Counted from the first letter of the stretch, positions 18,186-30,234 are shown. The stretch: DNA of 64,000 bases from Mycobacterium sp. IS-3022 (GCF_001500065.1 NZ_LQIN01000012.1:248001-312000), one strand, 5' to 3'. Numbers and translations are program-made. The notes: generated by a model from the letters alone, not told the origin.

Positions 18186-19089
18186 CGACAGTTGGGATCT
18201 GGCGACCAGCGTCGGCACCACCGCTACCGTGGTCGCCGCTCAACGCGCGGTCGCGGCGCGGAATTCGCTGATCGATGATCCGTACGCCGAGCCGCTGGTG
18301 CGAGCAGTAAATGCGGATGCTGTCACGCGTCTACTCGACGGCGGCACGCACCAGGAAGTCGGGACCTTCACGGTGCAGCAGGCGGCCGAAGCGATGGCGG
18401 TACGCACGCGCTTCTACGACGAGCTGTTCACCAGGGCTGCCACGGCGGGGGTGCGCCAGGCGGTCATCCTGGCCAGCGGGCTCGACACCCGGGCCTACCG
18501 TCTGCCATGGCCGGCCGGCACGGTCGTATATGAGCTCGACCAGCCGGCGGTGATCGAGTTCAAGTCCAAGACCCTGGCAGACCTCGCGGTACGCCCCACC
18601 GCTGAGCGCCGCGCCATCGGGATCGACCTACGCGAGGACTGGCCGAAAGCGCTGTTGGCCAATGGCTTTGACCCCTCAAAACCGGCGGCCTGGATCGCTG
18701 AAGGGCTGACGATATACCTGCCGCCGGAGGCGCAGGACCAGCTGTTCGCCAGCATCACCCGCCTCAGCGCACCGGGCAGCCATGTCGCCACCGAGTATGT
18801 CCCCGACGCCGCCGTGTTCACCGACAACCGATCGGAACGGGTCTTGGAGGGCTACCGAAGGTCCGGCCTGGACACCGAGCTGTCCGACCTGGTCTACGCC
18901 GGCCGCCGCAGCGACGTGCTCGAGTTTCTGACGGCCCGCGGCTGGGACATGTCGTCGCAGACGCTCGAAGAGGCGTACGCCGCCCACGGCTTTGAACTCC
19001 CCGACAACGACATGTTCGCCGCGTTCGCCGAGGCGCGCATCGTCACGGGGATACTCAGTCAGTCAGTCGGTGACCAACGCCGCGTGTGA
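18169..19089 (+). CDS. SAM-dependent methyltransferase (TIGR00027/PF04072 family)
   Basis: 306 residues. ATG preceded by GGAGGAG and overlapping the TetR gene by 17 bp. Family hallmarks: SWDLATSVGTTATVVAAQRA at the start, FYDELF, the SAM-binding loop VILASGLDTRAYRLPWP, YELDQPAVIEFK, and AEGLTIYLPPEAQDQLF. Mycobacteria have many paralogues of this leucine-carboxymethyltransferase-like family with unknown O-methylation substrates. Control by the adjacent TetR is the likely regulation. Confidence 0.92.
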   Translation: MTRSDDDSWDLATSVGTTATVVAAQRAVAARNSLIDDPYAEPLVRAVNADAVTRLLDGGTHQEVGTFTVQQAAEAMAVRTRFYDELFTRAATAGVRQAVILASGLDTRAYRLPWPAGTVVYELDQPAVIEFKSKTLADLAVRPTAERRAIGIDLREDWPKALLANGFDPSKPAAWIAEGLTIYLPPEAQDQLFASITRLSAPGSHVATEYVPDAAVFTDNRSERVLEGYRRSGLDTELSDLVYAGRRSDVLEFLTARGWDMSSQTLEEAYAAHGFELPDNDMFAAFAEARIVTGILSQSVGDQRRV

Positions 19090-19242
19090 CTTTGCGAACC
19101 ATCCCCAACGCTCGATTCATCCACAGGTCCACCGAGACGACCGAGCTTGTCGCGTCCCGGTGTCGGTGCCGCAGCGCTCAATGACGGTGTCACCGACGCG
19201 CCACCGGGCCGTCGGCAATCAAACAAGTCGAGGGAGATCATC

Positions 19243-19701
19243 ATGTTCGAGACACCGTTCACCATCGTCGGCAACATCGTCACCGACCCGATCCATCGGC
19301 GGGTCGGCGATCAGGAGATGGTCCGGTTCCGCGTTGCGAGCAACTCGCGCCGCCGTACCGCCGAGGGAACATGGGAGCCGGGCAATTCGTTGTTCGTCAC
19401 GGTGAACTGCTGGGGGCGTGTGGTCGCCGGTACCAGTGCAGCTCTGGTCAAGGGTGATCCCGTCATCGTCGTCGGGCACGTCTACACCAGCGAGTACGAC
19501 GATCGCGACGGCAATCGACGCTCATCGGTCGAAGTGCGCGCGACGTCCGTCGGGCCCGACCTGGCACGGTGTACAGCACGTATCGATCGGATCAAGCAGC
19601 AGACCGACCAGCGGTCCACCGAAACAAACGACCACCCGGTGGATCCGGATGATGACGACGACGCGGAGCAGACCGACACGGCGCTGCCCCTGACCGCGTA
19701 G
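19243..19701 (+). CDS. ssbB: second single-stranded DNA-binding protein
   Basis: 152 residues from ATG 19243 (GGGAGA upstream). One OB-fold: FTIVGNIVTDPIHRRVGDQEMVRFRVASN, LFVTVNCWGR and the later VIVVGHVYTSEYDDRDGN, as in SSB. The C-terminus is acidic (DPDDDDDAEQTD) but ends LPLTA and lacks the DDxPF tip that recruits repair and replication proteins in the main SSB. It corresponds to the paralogous SSBb (Rv2478c) and lies, as there, upstream of the ABC-F gene. Confidence 0.9.
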   Translation: MFETPFTIVGNIVTDPIHRRVGDQEMVRFRVASNSRRRTAEGTWEPGNSLFVTVNCWGRVVAGTSAALVKGDPVIVVGHVYTSEYDDRDGNRRSSVEVRATSVGPDLARCTARIDRIKQQTDQRSTETNDHPVDPDDDDDAEQTDTALPLTA

Positions 19702-19822
19702 CGCGGGTAGACGCCCGGCGCGGCCGCCTCGAGTAGCTCTCTCGGTTGCGCCGGGGCGGCCCCGCCTACGATGGTCCGCGAGCATCACCCGAGATTCGCG
19801 ATTTCGAAAGGCACATCACGGC

Positions 19823-21496
19823 ATGGCCGAATTCATCTATTCGATGCGGAAGGTCCGCAAGGCGCACGGCGACAAGGTGATCTTGGACGACGTCAGCCTG
19901 AACTTTCTTCCGGGCGCGAAGATCGGCGTCGTCGGCCCCAACGGGGCGGGCAAGTCGAGTGTGTTGCGGATCATGGCCGGGCTGGACCAGCCCAACAACG
20001 GCGATGCACTACTGCAACCCGGCGCGACAGTGGGCATCCTGCAGCAGGAACCGCCGCTCAACGAGGACAAGACCGTTCGCGAGAACGTCGAAGAGGGCGT
20101 GGCGATCAAGGAGAAGCTCAACCGCTACAACGAGGTCGCCGAGCTGATGGCCACGGACTACTCCGACGAGCTGATGGAGGAGATGGGGCGGCTGCAGGAG
20201 GAACTCGACGCGGCCGACGCCTGGGACATCGACTCCCAGCTCGAGCAGGCGATGGACGCGCTGCGCTGTCCGCCGCCCGACGAACCGGTGACCCACCTTT
20301 CCGGTGGTGAGCGCCGCCGGGTGGCGCTGTGCAAGCTGCTGCTGTCCAAACCCGACCTCCTGCTGCTCGACGAGCCGACCAACCACCTGGACGCCGAGAG
20401 CGTGCAGTGGCTCGAACAGCACCTCGCGGAGTACAAGGGCGCGATCCTCGCGGTCACCCACGACCGGTACTTCCTGGACAACGTGGCCGAGTGGATCCTC
20501 GAACTCGACCGTGGACGCGCCTACCCGTACGAGGGCAACTACTCGACCTACCTGGAGAAGAAGGCCGAGCGCGTCGCGGTGCAGGGCCGCAAGGACGCCA
20601 AGCTGCAGAAGCGGCTTCAGGACGAGCTGGCCTGGGTGCGCTCGGGCGCCAAGGCGCGCCAAGCCAAGAGCAAGGCCCGGCTGCAGCGCTACGAGGAGAT
20701 GGCCGCGGAGGCCGAGAAGAGCCGCAAGCTCGACTTCGAGGAGATCCAGATCCCGACGCCGCCGCGGCTGGGCAACGACGCCGTCGAGGTCGAGCACCTC
20801 GACAAGGGGTTCGGCGGCCGCACCCTCATCAAGGACCTGTCGTTCACGCTGCCGCGCAACGGCATCGTCGGCGTCATCGGGCCCAACGGCGTTGGCAAGA
20901 CCACGCTGTTCAAGACCATCGTCGGCCTCGAGCAGCCCGACAGCGGCACGGTGAAGGTCGGAGAGACGGTCAAGCTGAGCTACGTCGACCAGAGCCGTGC
21001 GGGCATCGACCCGAAGAAGAACGTGTGGGAGGTCGTCTCCGATGGCCTGGACTACATCGAGGTGGGGCAGAACGAGATTCCGTCTCGCGCCTATGTGTCC
21101 GCGTTCGGTTTCAAGGGCCCCGATCAGCAGAAGCCGGCCGGGGTGCTCTCGGGCGGTGAACGCAACCGGCTCAACCTGGCGCTGACGCTCAAAGAGGGCG
21201 GCAACCTGATCCTGCTCGACGAGCCGACCAACGACCTGGACGTTGAGACGCTGTCATCGCTGGAGAACGCCCTGGAAAGCTTCCCCGGCTGCGCGGTCGT
21301 GATTTCCCACGACCGCTGGTTCCTCGATCGCACGTGTACGCACATCCTCGCGTGGGAGGGCGACGAGGACAACGAAGCCAAGTGGTTCTGGTTCGAGGGC
21401 AACTTCGGTGCCTACGAGGAGAACAAGGTGGAACGACTCGGGATCGAAGCCGCGCGTCCGCACAGGGTGACCCACCGAAAGCTCACGCGCGACTAA
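19823..21496 (+). CDS. ettA: energy-dependent translational throttle EttA (ABC-F)
   Basis: 557 residues, two ABC cassettes in one soluble chain. First cassette: Walker A GPNGAGKS (38-45), signature LSGGERRR, Walker [13 protein letters not shown]. Between the cassettes lies the charged ABC-F linker (Lys/Arg/Ala-rich, [20 protein letters not shown]). Second cassette: [30 protein letters not shown]. It binds the ribosomal E site and gates initiation according to ATP/ADP level. Orthologue of Rv2477c. It ends 4 bp before the glutamate dehydrogenase start. Confidence 0.95.
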   Translation: MAEFIYSMRKVRKAHGDKVILDDVSLNFLPGAKIGVVGPNGAGKSSVLRIMAGLDQPNNGDALLQPGATVGILQQEPPLNEDKTVRENVEEGVAIKEKLNRYNEVAELMATDYSDELMEEMGRLQEELDAADAWDIDSQLEQAMDALRCPPPDEPVTHLSGGERRRVALCKLLLSKPDLLLLDEPTNHLDAESVQWLEQHLAEYKGAILAVTHDRYFLDNVAEWILELDRGRAYPYEGNYSTYLEKKAERVAVQGRKDAKLQKRLQDELAWVRSGAKARQAKSKARLQRYEEMAAEAEKSRKLDFEEIQIPTPPRLGNDAVEVEHLDKGFGGRTLIKDLSFTLPRNGIVGVIGPNGVGKTTLFKTIVGLEQPDSGTVKVGETVKLSYVDQSRAGIDPKKNVWEVVSDGLDYIEVGQNEIPSRAYVSAFGFKGPDQQKPAGVLSGGERNRLNLALTLKEGGNLILLDEPTNDLDVETLSSLENALESFPGCAVVISHDRWFLDRTCTHILAWEGDEDNEAKWFWFEGNFGAYEENKVERLGIEAARPHRVTHRKLTRD

Positions 21497-21500
21497 GGTC

Positions 21501-24500
21501 ATGTCGGTGACTCCGGGAGCCGACGGAAGACCGGCCGGCGTGGCCGGGCCGGGTCGTTCACCGGCATTGGACGACCAGACCACGGCGCGGCTCTCGCGTG
21601 CCTATCTCGAGACGTACCGCGGCCCGCACGCCGACGCGCCCTCGGCGGACGCCGCGGTGACGATGCCGATGACCGTGACGGTGCACGACATGGTGCCGCC
21701 CGGCCTCGTCACCGCACATCACCGGCTGGCCCGCAACAGGCGGACCGGCGACACCCGCGTCGCGGTCTACGCCACCGACGACCCGGCCGGATTCGGGCCC
21801 GCGCTGCAGATCGTCACCGAATACACCGCGATGGTCCTCGACTCGGTCACGGTGCTGCTCCACCGCTTCGGTGTCGCCTACACCGCGATCATGAACCCGA
21901 TCTTCCGGGTCCGCCGAGGACCGGACGGCGAGCTGATCGAGGTGGCGCCGATCGGCGAGGACGGCCGCGACACCCGCGGCGACGAGGTGTGGATACACGT
22001 CAAGCTGGCGCCGACGGCGGATATGACGGCCGTCGCCCGGGTGGCGCAGCTCCTGCCCAGCGTGCTGGCCGACGCCCGACAGGTCGCGCGCGACTCCGAC
22101 GCGCTGACGTCGACGATGCGCTGGCTGGCCCACGAACTCGACGCCGATCCGGGTAACCGGTTCCCCGGCTCGGATCGCGGCGATGTGGCGGCCCTCTTGC
22201 GCTGGCTGGCCGACGGACATTTCGTGGTGCTGGGCTACCAGCGCTGTCAGGTCCGCGACGGACGGTCGGCGGTCGACCCGGCCAGCCGGCTGGGGGTGCT
22301 GCGGCTGCGCCACGACGCGCTACCGCAACTGACGAACACCGACGAGCTGCTGGTGCTGGCGCAGGCCACCATTCCGAGCTACCTGCGCTATGGCGCCTAC
22401 CCATACATCGTCGTCGTCCGCGAGAACCAGGGCGCCGCGGCGATCGAGCACCGTTTCGTCGGTTTGTTCACGGTCGCGGCGATGAACGCCAACGTCTTGG
22501 ACATACCACTGATCTCGCGTCGGGTGAACGAGGCGCTGTCATTGGCAAGGCGTGATCCGAGCCATCCGGGACAGTTGCTGCTCGACATCATGCAGACCAT
22601 TCCGCGATCCGAGCTGTTCGCGCTGCCAGCCCAGAACCTGCTGGACATGGTGACGGCCGTCGTCGACCTGGGCTCGCGTCGACGCACTTTGCTCTTCCTG
22701 CGCGCCGACTCGCTCGCCCATTTCGTGTCATGCCTGGTGTATCTGCCGCGTGACCGCTACACCACCGCGGTTCGCCTGGAGATGCAGGACATCCTCGTTC
22801 GCGAACTGGGCGGCGTCAGTATCGAATACACCGCGCGGGTCAGCGAATCGCCCTGGGCGGTCGTGCATTTCTCGGTCCGCATGCCGGACTCGACCAACGC
22901 CCGCGACATCGACACCTCCGCCGACAACCGGACGCGGATCCAGAATCTGCTCACCGAGGCTGCCAGGACGTGGGGCGATCGGCTGATCGGCGCGGTCAAG
23001 ACCGGCTCGATCGACCAGCGCAAGGCGGAACACTATTCGACGGCGTTCGCCGAGTCCTACAAGCAGTCGGTCTCACCGCTAGACGCGATCGACGACATCG
23101 CGATCATCGAAGAGCTGCAGGACAATTCGATCAAACCGGTGCTCGTCGACACCGACGAGGAAGGCACCGCACAGCTCACCCTCTACCTCGGCGGCCACTC
23201 CGCGTCGCTGTCCGATCTGCTGCCGATGCTGCAGTCGATGGGCGTGGTGGTGCTCGAAGAGCGGCCCTTCACCGTGGTGCGGCCTGACGGGTTGCCGGTG
23301 TGGATCTACCAGTTCAAGATCTCGCCGCACAAATCCATCCCCCGCATAGCGCCCGACGAGCGCGACCAGACCGCGGCCCGGTTCGCCGACGCGGTGACCG
23401 CGATCTGGCAGGGCCGCGTTGAGGTCGACCGGTTCAACGAGCTGGTGATGCGGGCGGGCCTGAACTGGCAACAGGTGAGCGTGCTGCGCAGTTACGCAAA
23501 GTATCTGCGGCAGGCGGGTTTTCCCTACAGTCAGTCCCATATCGAGTCGGTCATCAACGACAACGCCAAGACCGCGCGGTCGCTGGTGGAGCTGTTCGAG
23601 GCGCTGTTCTTCCCCGCGGCCGAACGTGATGAGAGCACGCCGAAGCGCCGCGACGCCCAGGCCGCCGCGGCAGCGGTGTCGGCCGACATCGACGCGCTCG
23701 TCAGCCTGGACACCGACCGGGTGCTGCGCGCGTTCGCGTCGATGATCCAGGCCACGTTGCGCACCAACTACTTCGTCACCAACCCGCATTCCGCGCGCGC
23801 ACAGGACGTGCTTTCGTTCAAGCTCAATCCCGCATTGATCGACGAATTGCCGTTGCCCCGCCCCAAATTCGAGATCTTCGTGTACTCGCCGCGGGTGGAG
23901 GGCGTCCATCTGCGGTTCGGATACGTCGCCCGCGGCGGCCTGCGCTGGTCGGACCGACGCGAAGACTTCCGCACCGAAATCCTCGGCCTGGTCAAGGCGC
24001 AAGCCGTCAAGAACGCGGTGATCGTGCCGGTCGGCGCCAAGGGCGGATTCGTCGTCAAACAACCGCCGACACCCACCGGCGACCCTGCCGCCGATCGCGA
24101 CGCGCAGCGCAACGCGGGCGTCGCGTGCTACAAGCTGTTCATCGCCGGCCTGCTCGACGTGACCGACAACGTCCACAAGGCCACCGGTGAGGTGGTGCCG
24201 CCGCCCGATGTGGTGCGCCGCGACGGTGACGACGCTTATCTCGTCGTCGCCGCCGACAAGGGCACCGCGACCTTCTCCGACATCGCCAACGAGGTCGCGA
24301 AGTCCTACGGCTTCTGGCTCGGCGATGCGTTCGCCTCCGGCGGTTCGGTGGGCTATGACCACAAGGCGATGGGCATCACCGCCAAGGGCGCGTGGGAATC
24401 GGTCAAGCGCCATTTCCGTGAGATGGGCGTGGACACCCAGTCCGAGGACTTCACCGTCGTCGGCGTCGGCGACATGAGCGGCGACGTGTTCGGCAACGGG

Positions 24501-26378
24501 ATGTTGCTGTCCAAGCACATTCGCCTGCTGGCAGCATTCGACCACCGGCACATCTTCATCGATCCCGACCCGGACGCGGCACGGTCGTGGGAGGAGCGCA
24601 AGCGCCTGTTCGATCTGCCCCGGTCCAGTTGGGAGGACTACGACTCGTCACTGATCAGCGAGGGCGGTGGCGTCTACAGCAGAGAGCACAAGTCCATTCG
24701 GATCAGTCCGCAGGCCCGCGACGCGCTCGGGATCGACGGCGGCGTCGAAGAACTGACGCCGCCCAACCTGATCAAGGCGATCCTCAAGGCGCCCGCCGAC
24801 CTGCTGTTCAACGGCGGCATCGGCACGTACATCAAGGCCGAGACGGAGGCCGACGCCGACGTCGGGGACCGGGCCAACGATCCCGTCCGGGTGAACGGAA
24901 ACCAGGTGCGCGCCAAAGTGATCGGCGAAGGCGGCAATCTCGGTGTCACCGCGCTGGGGCGCATCGAATTCAACCTCAACGGTGGACGCATCAACACCGA
25001 CGCGCTGGACAACTCCGCGGGCGTCGATTGCTCCGACCACGAGGTCAACATCAAGATCCTGATCGACTCGCTGGTCACCGCCGGCAAGGTCAGCGCCGAA
25101 GAGCGCACCGACCTGCTGCTGTCGATGACCGACGAGGTCGGCAGGCTGGTGCTCGAGGACAACGAGGACCAGAACGATTTGATGGGCACCAGCCGCGCCA
25201 ACGCAGCAAGCCTGTTGCCCGTACACGCGCGGATGATCAAGGAGTTCGTCGCCGACCGCGGGCTCAACCGTGAGCTCGAGGCATTGCCGTCGGAAAAGGA
25301 GATCCGGCGCCGCACCGATATCGGAATCGGGCTCACCTCACCGGAACTCGCGACTCTGATGGCACACGTGAAACTGGCGCTCAAAGCCGATGTGCTGGGC
25401 AGCGAGCTGCCCGACCAGGAGGCGTTCGCGGCACGCCTGCCCTGGTACTTCCCCGCGAAGCTGCGCGAGCAGTTCAGCAGCGAGATCCGCGCGCATCAAC
25501 TGCGTCGGGAGATCGTCACCACCATGCTCGTCAACGATCTGGTCGACACCAGCGGCATCACGTATGCCTACCGCATCACCGAGGACGTGGGGGTGGGTCC
25601 TGTCGATGCGGTTCGCAGCTATGCCGCCGCCAACGCGATCTTCCGGATCAACGACATCTGGCGCCAGATCCGCGCCGCGAGCACGACCGGGGTGCCGGTG
25701 GCGGTGTCGGATCGGATGACGCTGGACCTGCGCCGGCTCGTCGACCGGGCCGGCCGTTGGTTGCTCAACTACCGTCCGCAGCCCCTGGCGGTGGGCGCCG
25801 AAACCAACCGGTTCGCCGCGAAGGTCGCCGCGTTGACGCCGCGGATGTCGGAATGGTTGCGCGGCGACGACGAGGCCATCGTCACCAAGGAAGCGGCCGA
25901 CTTCGCCTCCCAGGGAGTGCCGGAGGATCTGGCGTACCTCATCGCGACGGGACTCTACCGGTTCAGCCTGCTCGACATCATCGACATCGCCGACATCGCC
26001 GACCGGGAACCGGACGAAGTGGCCGACACCTACTTCGCTTTGATGGATAACCTCAACACCGATACCCTGCTCACCGCGGTCTCCCGGCTGCAGCGAGAAG
26101 ATCGGTGGCATTCGTTGGCGCGGTTGGCGATTCGTGACGACATCTACGGCTCGCTGCGGGCGTTGTGCATCGATGTGCTCGCGGTCGGCGAGCCGGAGGA
26201 GACCGGTGAGGAGAAGATCGCCGAGTGGGAGACGACGAACGGGTCACGGGTGAGCCGCGCGCGCCGCACGCTCACCGAGATCTACGAGAGCGGCGAGCAC
26301 GATCTGGCGACGCTCTCGGTGGCGGCCCGCCAGATTCGCAGCATGACCCGGACCAGTGGAACGGGAACTTCTCGGTGA
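21501..26378 (+). CDS. gdh: large NAD-specific glutamate dehydrogenase (L180 class)
   Basis: 1,625 residues, matching the giant NAD-GDH (Rv2476c, about 1,624). A long N-terminal half with regulatory ACT-like regions precedes the catalytic domain. The substrate loop is [19 protein letters not shown] followed by [12 protein letters not shown], with the catalytic Lys in GAKGG. The NAD-binding half contains [17 protein letters not shown] and VIGEGGNLG. It oxidises glutamate to 2-oxoglutarate and ammonium. In mycobacteria it is inhibited by the FHA protein GarA (known, not visible here). Its stop overlaps the next gene by 4 bp. Confidence 0.96.
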   Translation: MSVTPGADGRPAGVAGPGRSPALDDQTTARLSRAYLETYRGPHADAPSADAAVTMPMTVTVHDMVPPGLVTAHHRLARNRRTGDTRVAVYATDDPAGFGPALQIVTEYTAMVLDSVTVLLHRFGVAYTAIMNPIFRVRRGPDGELIEVAPIGEDGRDTRGDEVWIHVKLAPTADMTAVARVAQLLPSVLADARQVARDSDALTSTMRWLAHELDADPGNRFPGSDRGDVAALLRWLADGHFVVLGYQRCQVRDGRSAVDPASRLGVLRLRHDALPQLTNTDELLVLAQATIPSYLRYGAYPYIVVVRENQGAAAIEHRFVGLFTVAAMNANVLDIPLISRRVNEALSLARRDPSHPGQLLLDIMQTIPRSELFALPAQNLLDMVTAVVDLGSRRRTLLFLRADSLAHFVSCLVYLPRDRYTTAVRLEMQDILVRELGGVSIEYTARVSESPWAVVHFSVRMPDSTNARDIDTSADNRTRIQNLLTEAARTWGDRLIGAVKTGSIDQRKAEHYSTAFAESYKQSVSPLDAIDDIAIIEELQDNSIKPVLVDTDEEGTAQLTLYLGGHSASLSDLLPMLQSMGVVVLEERPFTVVRPDGLPVWIYQFKISPHKSIPRIAPDERDQTAARFADAVTAIWQGRVEVDRFNELVMRAGLNWQQVSVLRSYAKYLRQAGFPYSQSHIESVINDNAKTARSLVELFEALFFPAAERDESTPKRRDAQAAAAAVSADIDALVSLDTDRVLRAFASMIQATLRTNYFVTNPHSARAQDVLSFKLNPALIDELPLPRPKFEIFVYSPRVEGVHLRFGYVARGGLRWSDRREDFRTEILGLVKAQAVKNAVIVPVGAKGGFVVKQPPTPTGDPAADRDAQRNAGVACYKLFIAGLLDVTDNVHKATGEVVPPPDVVRRDGDDAYLVVAADKGTATFSDIANEVAKSYGFWLGDAFASGGSVGYDHKAMGITAKGAWESVKRHFREMGVDTQSEDFTVVGVGDMSGDVFGNGMLLSKHIRLLAAFDHRHIFIDPDPDAARSWEERKRLFDLPRSSWEDYDSSLISEGGGVYSREHKSIRISPQARDALGIDGGVEELTPPNLIKAILKAPADLLFNGGIGTYIKAETEADADVGDRANDPVRVNGNQVRAKVIGEGGNLGVTALGRIEFNLNGGRINTDALDNSAGVDCSDHEVNIKILIDSLVTAGKVSAEERTDLLLSMTDEVGRLVLEDNEDQNDLMGTSRANAASLLPVHARMIKEFVADRGLNRELEALPSEKEIRRRTDIGIGLTSPELATLMAHVKLALKADVLGSELPDQEAFAARLPWYFPAKLREQFSSEIRAHQLRREIVTTMLVNDLVDTSGITYAYRITEDVGVGPVDAVRSYAAANAIFRINDIWRQIRAASTTGVPVAVSDRMTLDLRRLVDRAGRWLLNYRPQPLAVGAETNRFAAKVAALTPRMSEWLRGDDEAIVTKEAADFASQGVPEDLAYLIATGLYRFSLLDIIDIADIADREPDEVADTYFALMDNLNTDTLLTAVSRLQREDRWHSLARLAIRDDIYGSLRALCIDVLAVGEPEETGEEKIAEWETTNGSRVSRARRTLTEIYESGEHDLATLSVAARQIRSMTRTSGTGTSR

Positions 26379-26788
26379 CCAACGGTTTCGTCGCGCCCGT
26401 GCACGTCCGGTGGTCCGACATCGACATGTACCAGCACATCAACCACGCCACCATGGTGACCATCCTCGAGGAAGCCCGGATTCCTTTTCTGCGTGAACCG
26501 TTCGGCCCGGAGATCGAAACCATCGGGCTGCTCATCGCCGAGGTCAACATTTCGTACAAGGCTCAACTGCGACTGGTGGACTCACCGCTGCAGGTGACCA
26601 TGTGGTCCAAGCGGGTGCGGGCAGTCGACTTCACGATCGGCTACGAAGTGCGCCCGGTGGGTGCCGCCTCCGATGCGAAGCCGGCGGTCATCGCCGACAC
26701 CCAGTTGGCGGCCGTGCACATCAAAGAGCAGCGGCTGCAGCGGCTTTCCGAGCCGCAACGGGAATACCTGCGGCGCTGGACCCGATGA
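26375..26788 (+). CDS. 4HBT-type acyl-CoA thioesterase (Rv2475c-like)
   Basis: 137 residues, a single hot-dog domain. [19 protein letters not shown] carries the Asp and following Asn/His of the 4-hydroxybenzoyl-CoA thioesterase family. The GTG overlaps the gdh stop (GTGA), and its own stop overlaps the next ATG. It hydrolyses an acyl-CoA; the acyl chain is unknown. The operon with gdh is conserved in M. tuberculosis. Confidence 0.9.
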   Translation: MTNGFVAPVHVRWSDIDMYQHINHATMVTILEEARIPFLREPFGPEIETIGLLIAEVNISYKAQLRLVDSPLQVTMWSKRVRAVDFTIGYEVRPVGAASDAKPAVIADTQLAAVHIKEQRLQRLSEPQREYLRRWTR

Positions 26789-27444
26789 CGCGATCAGAGC
26801 GGGGTCTCTGGCTGACGGATACGCCGCACCGCGAGGACCTGGCCGCATTCGCCGAACGCGCGATGCACCTCGACGACGCGGCGGTGATCCGGCTGCGTCA
26901 ACGGCCGGACGGGCTCGTGGCCGCCTGGGTGGCAACGGGTTTCGACGTGCTCGCCAGCCGGGTGGTCAGCGGCGAGGTCAACCCGCCAGATTTGACCGCC
27001 GGTGCCGACACACTGGCCGCGGGCCTGCGCGCGACGGACCCCAGCGGGTATGTCGAGCCGGGTTTCGCGTTGGATTCCGCCTGGCACGGCGCGCTACCGC
27101 CGGAGTCCGGCTTCGTCCACCTGGACGATGTGCCCGCCCGCGTCATGCTCGAGCTCGCCGAACGTGGTGGGGCGCTGGCCAAGCAACACTCCAGCAATCA
27201 TGGCCCGCCGGTGTCGCTGCTGGACCAGGAGGTGGTCGCGGTGAGTTCGGGCGCAGACAGCGTCGGCATCCCGATGCGGTGCGTATTCGCCTTGACGGCA
27301 ATGGGTTTCCTGCCACAAGCGGGGTCGGCGGTGTCTGCGGAGGAGATCGTGCGGGTGCGGGTTCTCCCGACGTGGCTGCGCATCGACGCACGGTTCGGCT
27401 CGGTGTATCGCCGCCGCGGCGACCCGGCCGTCGTCTTGCGGTAG
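26785..27444 (+). CDS. conserved hypothetical protein (Rv2474c-like)
   Basis: 219 residues from the ATG that overlaps the thioesterase stop. No known catalytic motif. Features seen: mostly globular with short Trp/Arg/Leu stretches (GLWLTDTPHREDLAAFAERA), a Cys-poor core, and PVSLLDQEVVAVSS followed by VRCVFALTAMGFLPQAG-like hydrophobic strands. Position as last gene of the gdh-thioesterase chain is conserved in mycobacteria. Function unknown. Confidence 0.8.
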   Translation: MTRSERGLWLTDTPHREDLAAFAERAMHLDDAAVIRLRQRPDGLVAAWVATGFDVLASRVVSGEVNPPDLTAGADTLAAGLRATDPSGYVEPGFALDSAWHGALPPESGFVHLDDVPARVMLELAERGGALAKQHSSNHGPPVSLLDQEVVAVSSGADSVGIPMRCVFALTAMGFLPQAGSAVSAEEIVRVRVLPTWLRIDARFGSVYRRRGDPAVVLR

Positions 27445-27468
27445 TTTCCTGCTGACGAAGAGGGAGAG

Positions 27469-29031
27469 CTACACCAGCCAGGCGGCGGTGTCCGGCGGCA
27501 GCTCGTCGTCGTCCAACGCTCCGCTGGTGAGCAGGATCTCGCCCTCCGGCAGCGGGATCGATCGGGCTCCGGCGTTGAGCACGCACACCAGCCCGCCGCT
27601 GCGGTGGAACACCAGGCTGTCGGCGGGGGAGTCGAGCCACTCGATGGTCGGTCCGTCGAATTCGGAACGGCTACACCGAAATTGGAAGGCCTGGCGAAAG
27701 AAAGACAGCGTCGACTCCGGATCCTCGAGTTGCCGCGCCACGGTCAACTGCGCCCACTCCGGCGGAATGGGCAACCAGGTCCCCGGGTTCTCGGAGAACC
27801 CGAAGGGGGGAGCTTCGCCCTCCCATGGCATCGGAATCCGGCTGCCGTCGCGCCCGCGGCGGGTGTGCCCGGACCGCTCCCACACCGGATCCCGCAACGC
27901 TTCGTCGGGCAGGTCGACGTTCGGCAGCCCGAGTTCCTCGCCGTTGTAGACGAACACCGCTCCGGGCAATGCGAGCATCACCAGTGCCATCGCTCGTGCC
28001 CGCGCCAGCCCGACCTGTCCACCGCCGTAACGGGTAGGGACACGGTCGACGTCGTGATTGGCCAATGTCCACGTGGGCACCGCATCCGCCAATTCTGCTG
28101 CGGTCAGCGAGTTTTCGATCGCATGCCGAATGTCTACCGCGTCGAATGCCGCTCGCAGCAGACGGAAGTTGAACCCGAGGTGCAACTCGTCGGGACGCAC
28201 GTAGCGGGCGAACTGTTCGTTGTCGTAGACCCAGACTTCGCCGATCGCAACGGCCTGCGGATAGTCGTCGAACACTCGGCGGATCCGGCGGTGGATCTCG
28301 TGCACGCCGTCATTGTTGAAGCGGGGGTCGTCGTCCATTTCGGCCAGCAGCATCTCGCCTTTGACCACCGCCATGTCCGGGAGCCCAGGCGGCTTGGCCA
28401 TGCCGTGCGCGACGTCGATGCGGAATCCGTCGACGCCGCGGTCGAGCCAGAACCGCAACGTCCGCTCGAGGTCGTCGAACACCTCCGGGTTCTCCCAGTT
28501 CAGGTCGGGCTGCGACGCGTCGAACAGGTGCAGGTACCACTGGCCGGGGTTGCCGTCGGCTTCGATCACCCGTGTCCAGGCCGGCCCGCCGAAGATCGAC
28601 AACCAGTTGTTCGGCGGGTGCTCGCCGTGCGGTCCGGTGCCGTCGCGGAAGATGTACCGCTCGCGCTGGTCGCTGCCGGGGCTCGCGGCGAGCGCCGCCT
28701 GAAACCACGGATGTGCCGAGCTGGTGTGGTTGGGCACCAGGTCCATCGTCACCTTCATGCCCAGGTCGTGGGCTGCGGCGGTGAGACGGTCCAGCGCCGC
28801 CATGCCGCCGAACAGGGGGTCGACGTCGCGCGGGTCGGCCACGTCGTAGCCGTTGTCGGCCATCGGCGAGACCATCACCGGGTTGAGCCAGATCGCATCG
28901 ACCCCGAGCGCCTTGAGGTAGTCCAGCCGGGCGGTCACACCGTCGAGATCGCCCACGCCGTCGCCGTCGCTGTCCTGAAACGACCGCGGGTAGACCTGGT
29001 AAAACAGCGCGTGCGACCACCAGGGCGTCAT
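27469..29031 (-). CDS. aglA: alpha-glucosidase (GH13)
   Basis: 520 residues from the ATG that overlaps the glbO stop (TGATG); an upstream frame extension antisense to nothing conserved is rejected. GH13 regions: DLVPNHTSSAHPWF (region I), GFRIDVAHGM with the nucleophile Asp, AIGEVWVYD with the acid/base Glu, and LANHDVDRVPTRYG with the transition-state His-Asp. DSDGDGVGDLDG near the start is the calcium-type loop. It releases glucose from alpha-glucosides or maltose. Coupling to the truncated haemoglobin gene is conserved in mycobacteria (Rv2471-Rv2470). Confidence 0.94.
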   Translation of the reverse strand: MTPWWSHALFYQVYPRSFQDSDGDGVGDLDGVTARLDYLKALGVDAIWLNPVMVSPMADNGYDVADPRDVDPLFGGMAALDRLTAAAHDLGMKVTMDLVPNHTSSAHPWFQAALAASPGSDQRERYIFRDGTGPHGEHPPNNWLSIFGGPAWTRVIEADGNPGQWYLHLFDASQPDLNWENPEVFDDLERTLRFWLDRGVDGFRIDVAHGMAKPPGLPDMAVVKGEMLLAEMDDDPRFNNDGVHEIHRRIRRVFDDYPQAVAIGEVWVYDNEQFARYVRPDELHLGFNFRLLRAAFDAVDIRHAIENSLTAAELADAVPTWTLANHDVDRVPTRYGGGQVGLARARAMALVMLALPGAVFVYNGEELGLPNVDLPDEALRDPVWERSGHTRRGRDGSRIPMPWEGEAPPFGFSENPGTWLPIPPEWAQLTVARQLEDPESTLSFFRQAFQFRCSRSEFDGPTIEWLDSPADSLVFHRSGGLVCVLNAGARSIPLPEGEILLTSGALDDDELPPDTAAWLV

Positions 29032-29426
29032 CAGAACGGCGAGTTGACCATCGAATCGGCGGCCATCTCGAGGTAGGCCAGCAGCTCTTTGCGATGCTCG
29101 TCGTCGAGCGTCTGGGAATCGATCTCGGCGATCGCAATATGCATGCAGCGCAGCCACGCGTCGCGTTCGAGATAGCCGATGCGGAACGGGGCGTGGCGCA
29201 TCCGCAGCCGCGGATGCCCGCGCTGGTCGGAGTAGGTGCGCGGCCCGCCCCAGTACTGCTCCAGGAACATCCGCAGCCGCACCTCGGCGCCTTCCAAGTC
29301 CTCCTCGGGATAGAGCGGACGCAGAATTTCGTCCTCGCGGACAAGCTCGTAGAACCGCCCCACGATCGCGCGGAACGTCTCGTGGCCACCGACTTCGTCG
29401 TAGAACGACTGCAGGGGCTGTGTCAC
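29031..29426 (-). CDS. glbO: truncated haemoglobin O
   Basis: 131 residues from GTG 29426. Group II truncated globin: proximal His in MRHAPFRIG (residue 78), Tyr of the CD1 position in LRPLYPEED (Tyr39), Trp of G8 in RDAWLRCMH (Trp91), all as in M. tuberculosis trHbO with an offset of three. An upstream in-frame extension to 29579 has no globin similarity. Binds O2 and supports respiration or peroxidase-like chemistry at the membrane. First gene of the glbO-aglA operon. Confidence 0.95.
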   Translation of the reverse strand: MTQPLQSFYDEVGGHETFRAIVGRFYELVREDEILRPLYPEEDLEGAEVRLRMFLEQYWGGPRTYSDQRGHPRLRMRHAPFRIGYLERDAWLRCMHIAIAEIDSQTLDDEHRKELLAYLEMAADSMVNSPF

Positions 29427-29565
29427 GCCACCATTGTTCCCTGTTGCTGGATTGACCAGGTCAGCCGGTCGGGTCACTCGATGTTCACCGGACTGACCTG
29501 CGAACACGCAAAGAATTGTCGTGCGATTGTCCGCGATCCGTGGTGAACTGTCGGACGGAGGACGT

Positions 29566-30234
29566 ATGGCGCATCGCAAGAAAGGCCCGTCCAGAAGGGC
29601 CGGCCAGCGGAGTCACGGTGCCGCGACCGCCCTAGCCGGGTCGGTGGTACCGGGCGCGCAAGCGCGCGTCCTACGCAGCGTCGACATCCATCCGCCAAGT
29701 ACCACCGAGGCCTCGATCTGGGGCCGCCGCCGTGTCCTCCTGTTGAACTCCACCTACGAACCGTTGACCGCTCTGCCCATGCGGCGGGCGGTCATCATGC
29801 TGATGTGCGGTAAAGCCGACGTGGTTCACGACGACCCCAGCGGCCCGGTGATCCATTCGGCGACCCGCTCGATTGTGGTGCCGTCGGTGATCCGCCTGCG
29901 GTCGTACGTGCGGGTGCCGTACCGCGCGCGCATCCCGATGACCCGCGCGGCGTTGATGCACCGTGACCGGTTTCGCTGCGCATATTGCAGTGGCAAGGCC
30001 GACACCGTCGACCATGTGGTGCCGCGCAGCCGCGGCGGAGCCCACTCCTGGGAGAACTGCGTGGCGGCCTGTTCGACGTGCAACCACCGCAAAGCCGACC
30101 GGCTACTCGGCGAGCTGGGATGGACGCTGCGCACGGTTCCGATTCCCCCGAAGGGACAGCACTGGCGGCTGCTGTCGAGCCTGAAGGAACTCGACCCGGT
30201 GTGGGTGCGATATCTAGGCGAAGGCGCGGCGTAA
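29566..30234 (+). CDS. HNH endonuclease-family protein (Rv2469c-like)
   Basis: 222 residues, exactly the length of the M. tuberculosis orthologue, from the ATG 4 bp after GGAGG. The N-terminus is basic ([14 protein letters not shown]). The HNH/zinc module lies in the C-terminal half: [21 protein letters not shown], then [18 protein letters not shown], giving four Cys for zinc and the catalytic DH. The middle part ([20 protein letters not shown]) is typical of this actinobacterial HNH subgroup. Role unknown; DNA processing is inferred. Confidence 0.9.
   Translation: MAHRKKGPSRRAGQRSHGAATALAGSVVPGAQARVLRSVDIHPPSTTEASIWGRRRVLLLNSTYEPLTALPMRRAVIMLMCGKADVVHDDPSGPVIHSATRSIVVPSVIRLRSYVRVPYRARIPMTRAALMHRDRFRCAYCSGKADTVDHVVPRSRGGAHSWENCVAACSTCNHRKADRLLGELGWTLRTVPIPPKGQHWRLLSSLKELDPVWVRYLGEGAA

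Noticed and set aside
23079-24551. 490-codon open frame on the minus strand
   Set aside because: It lies antisense to the catalytic half of glutamate dehydrogenase and has no ribosome-binding site or recognisable motif; long shadow frames are expected at this GC content.
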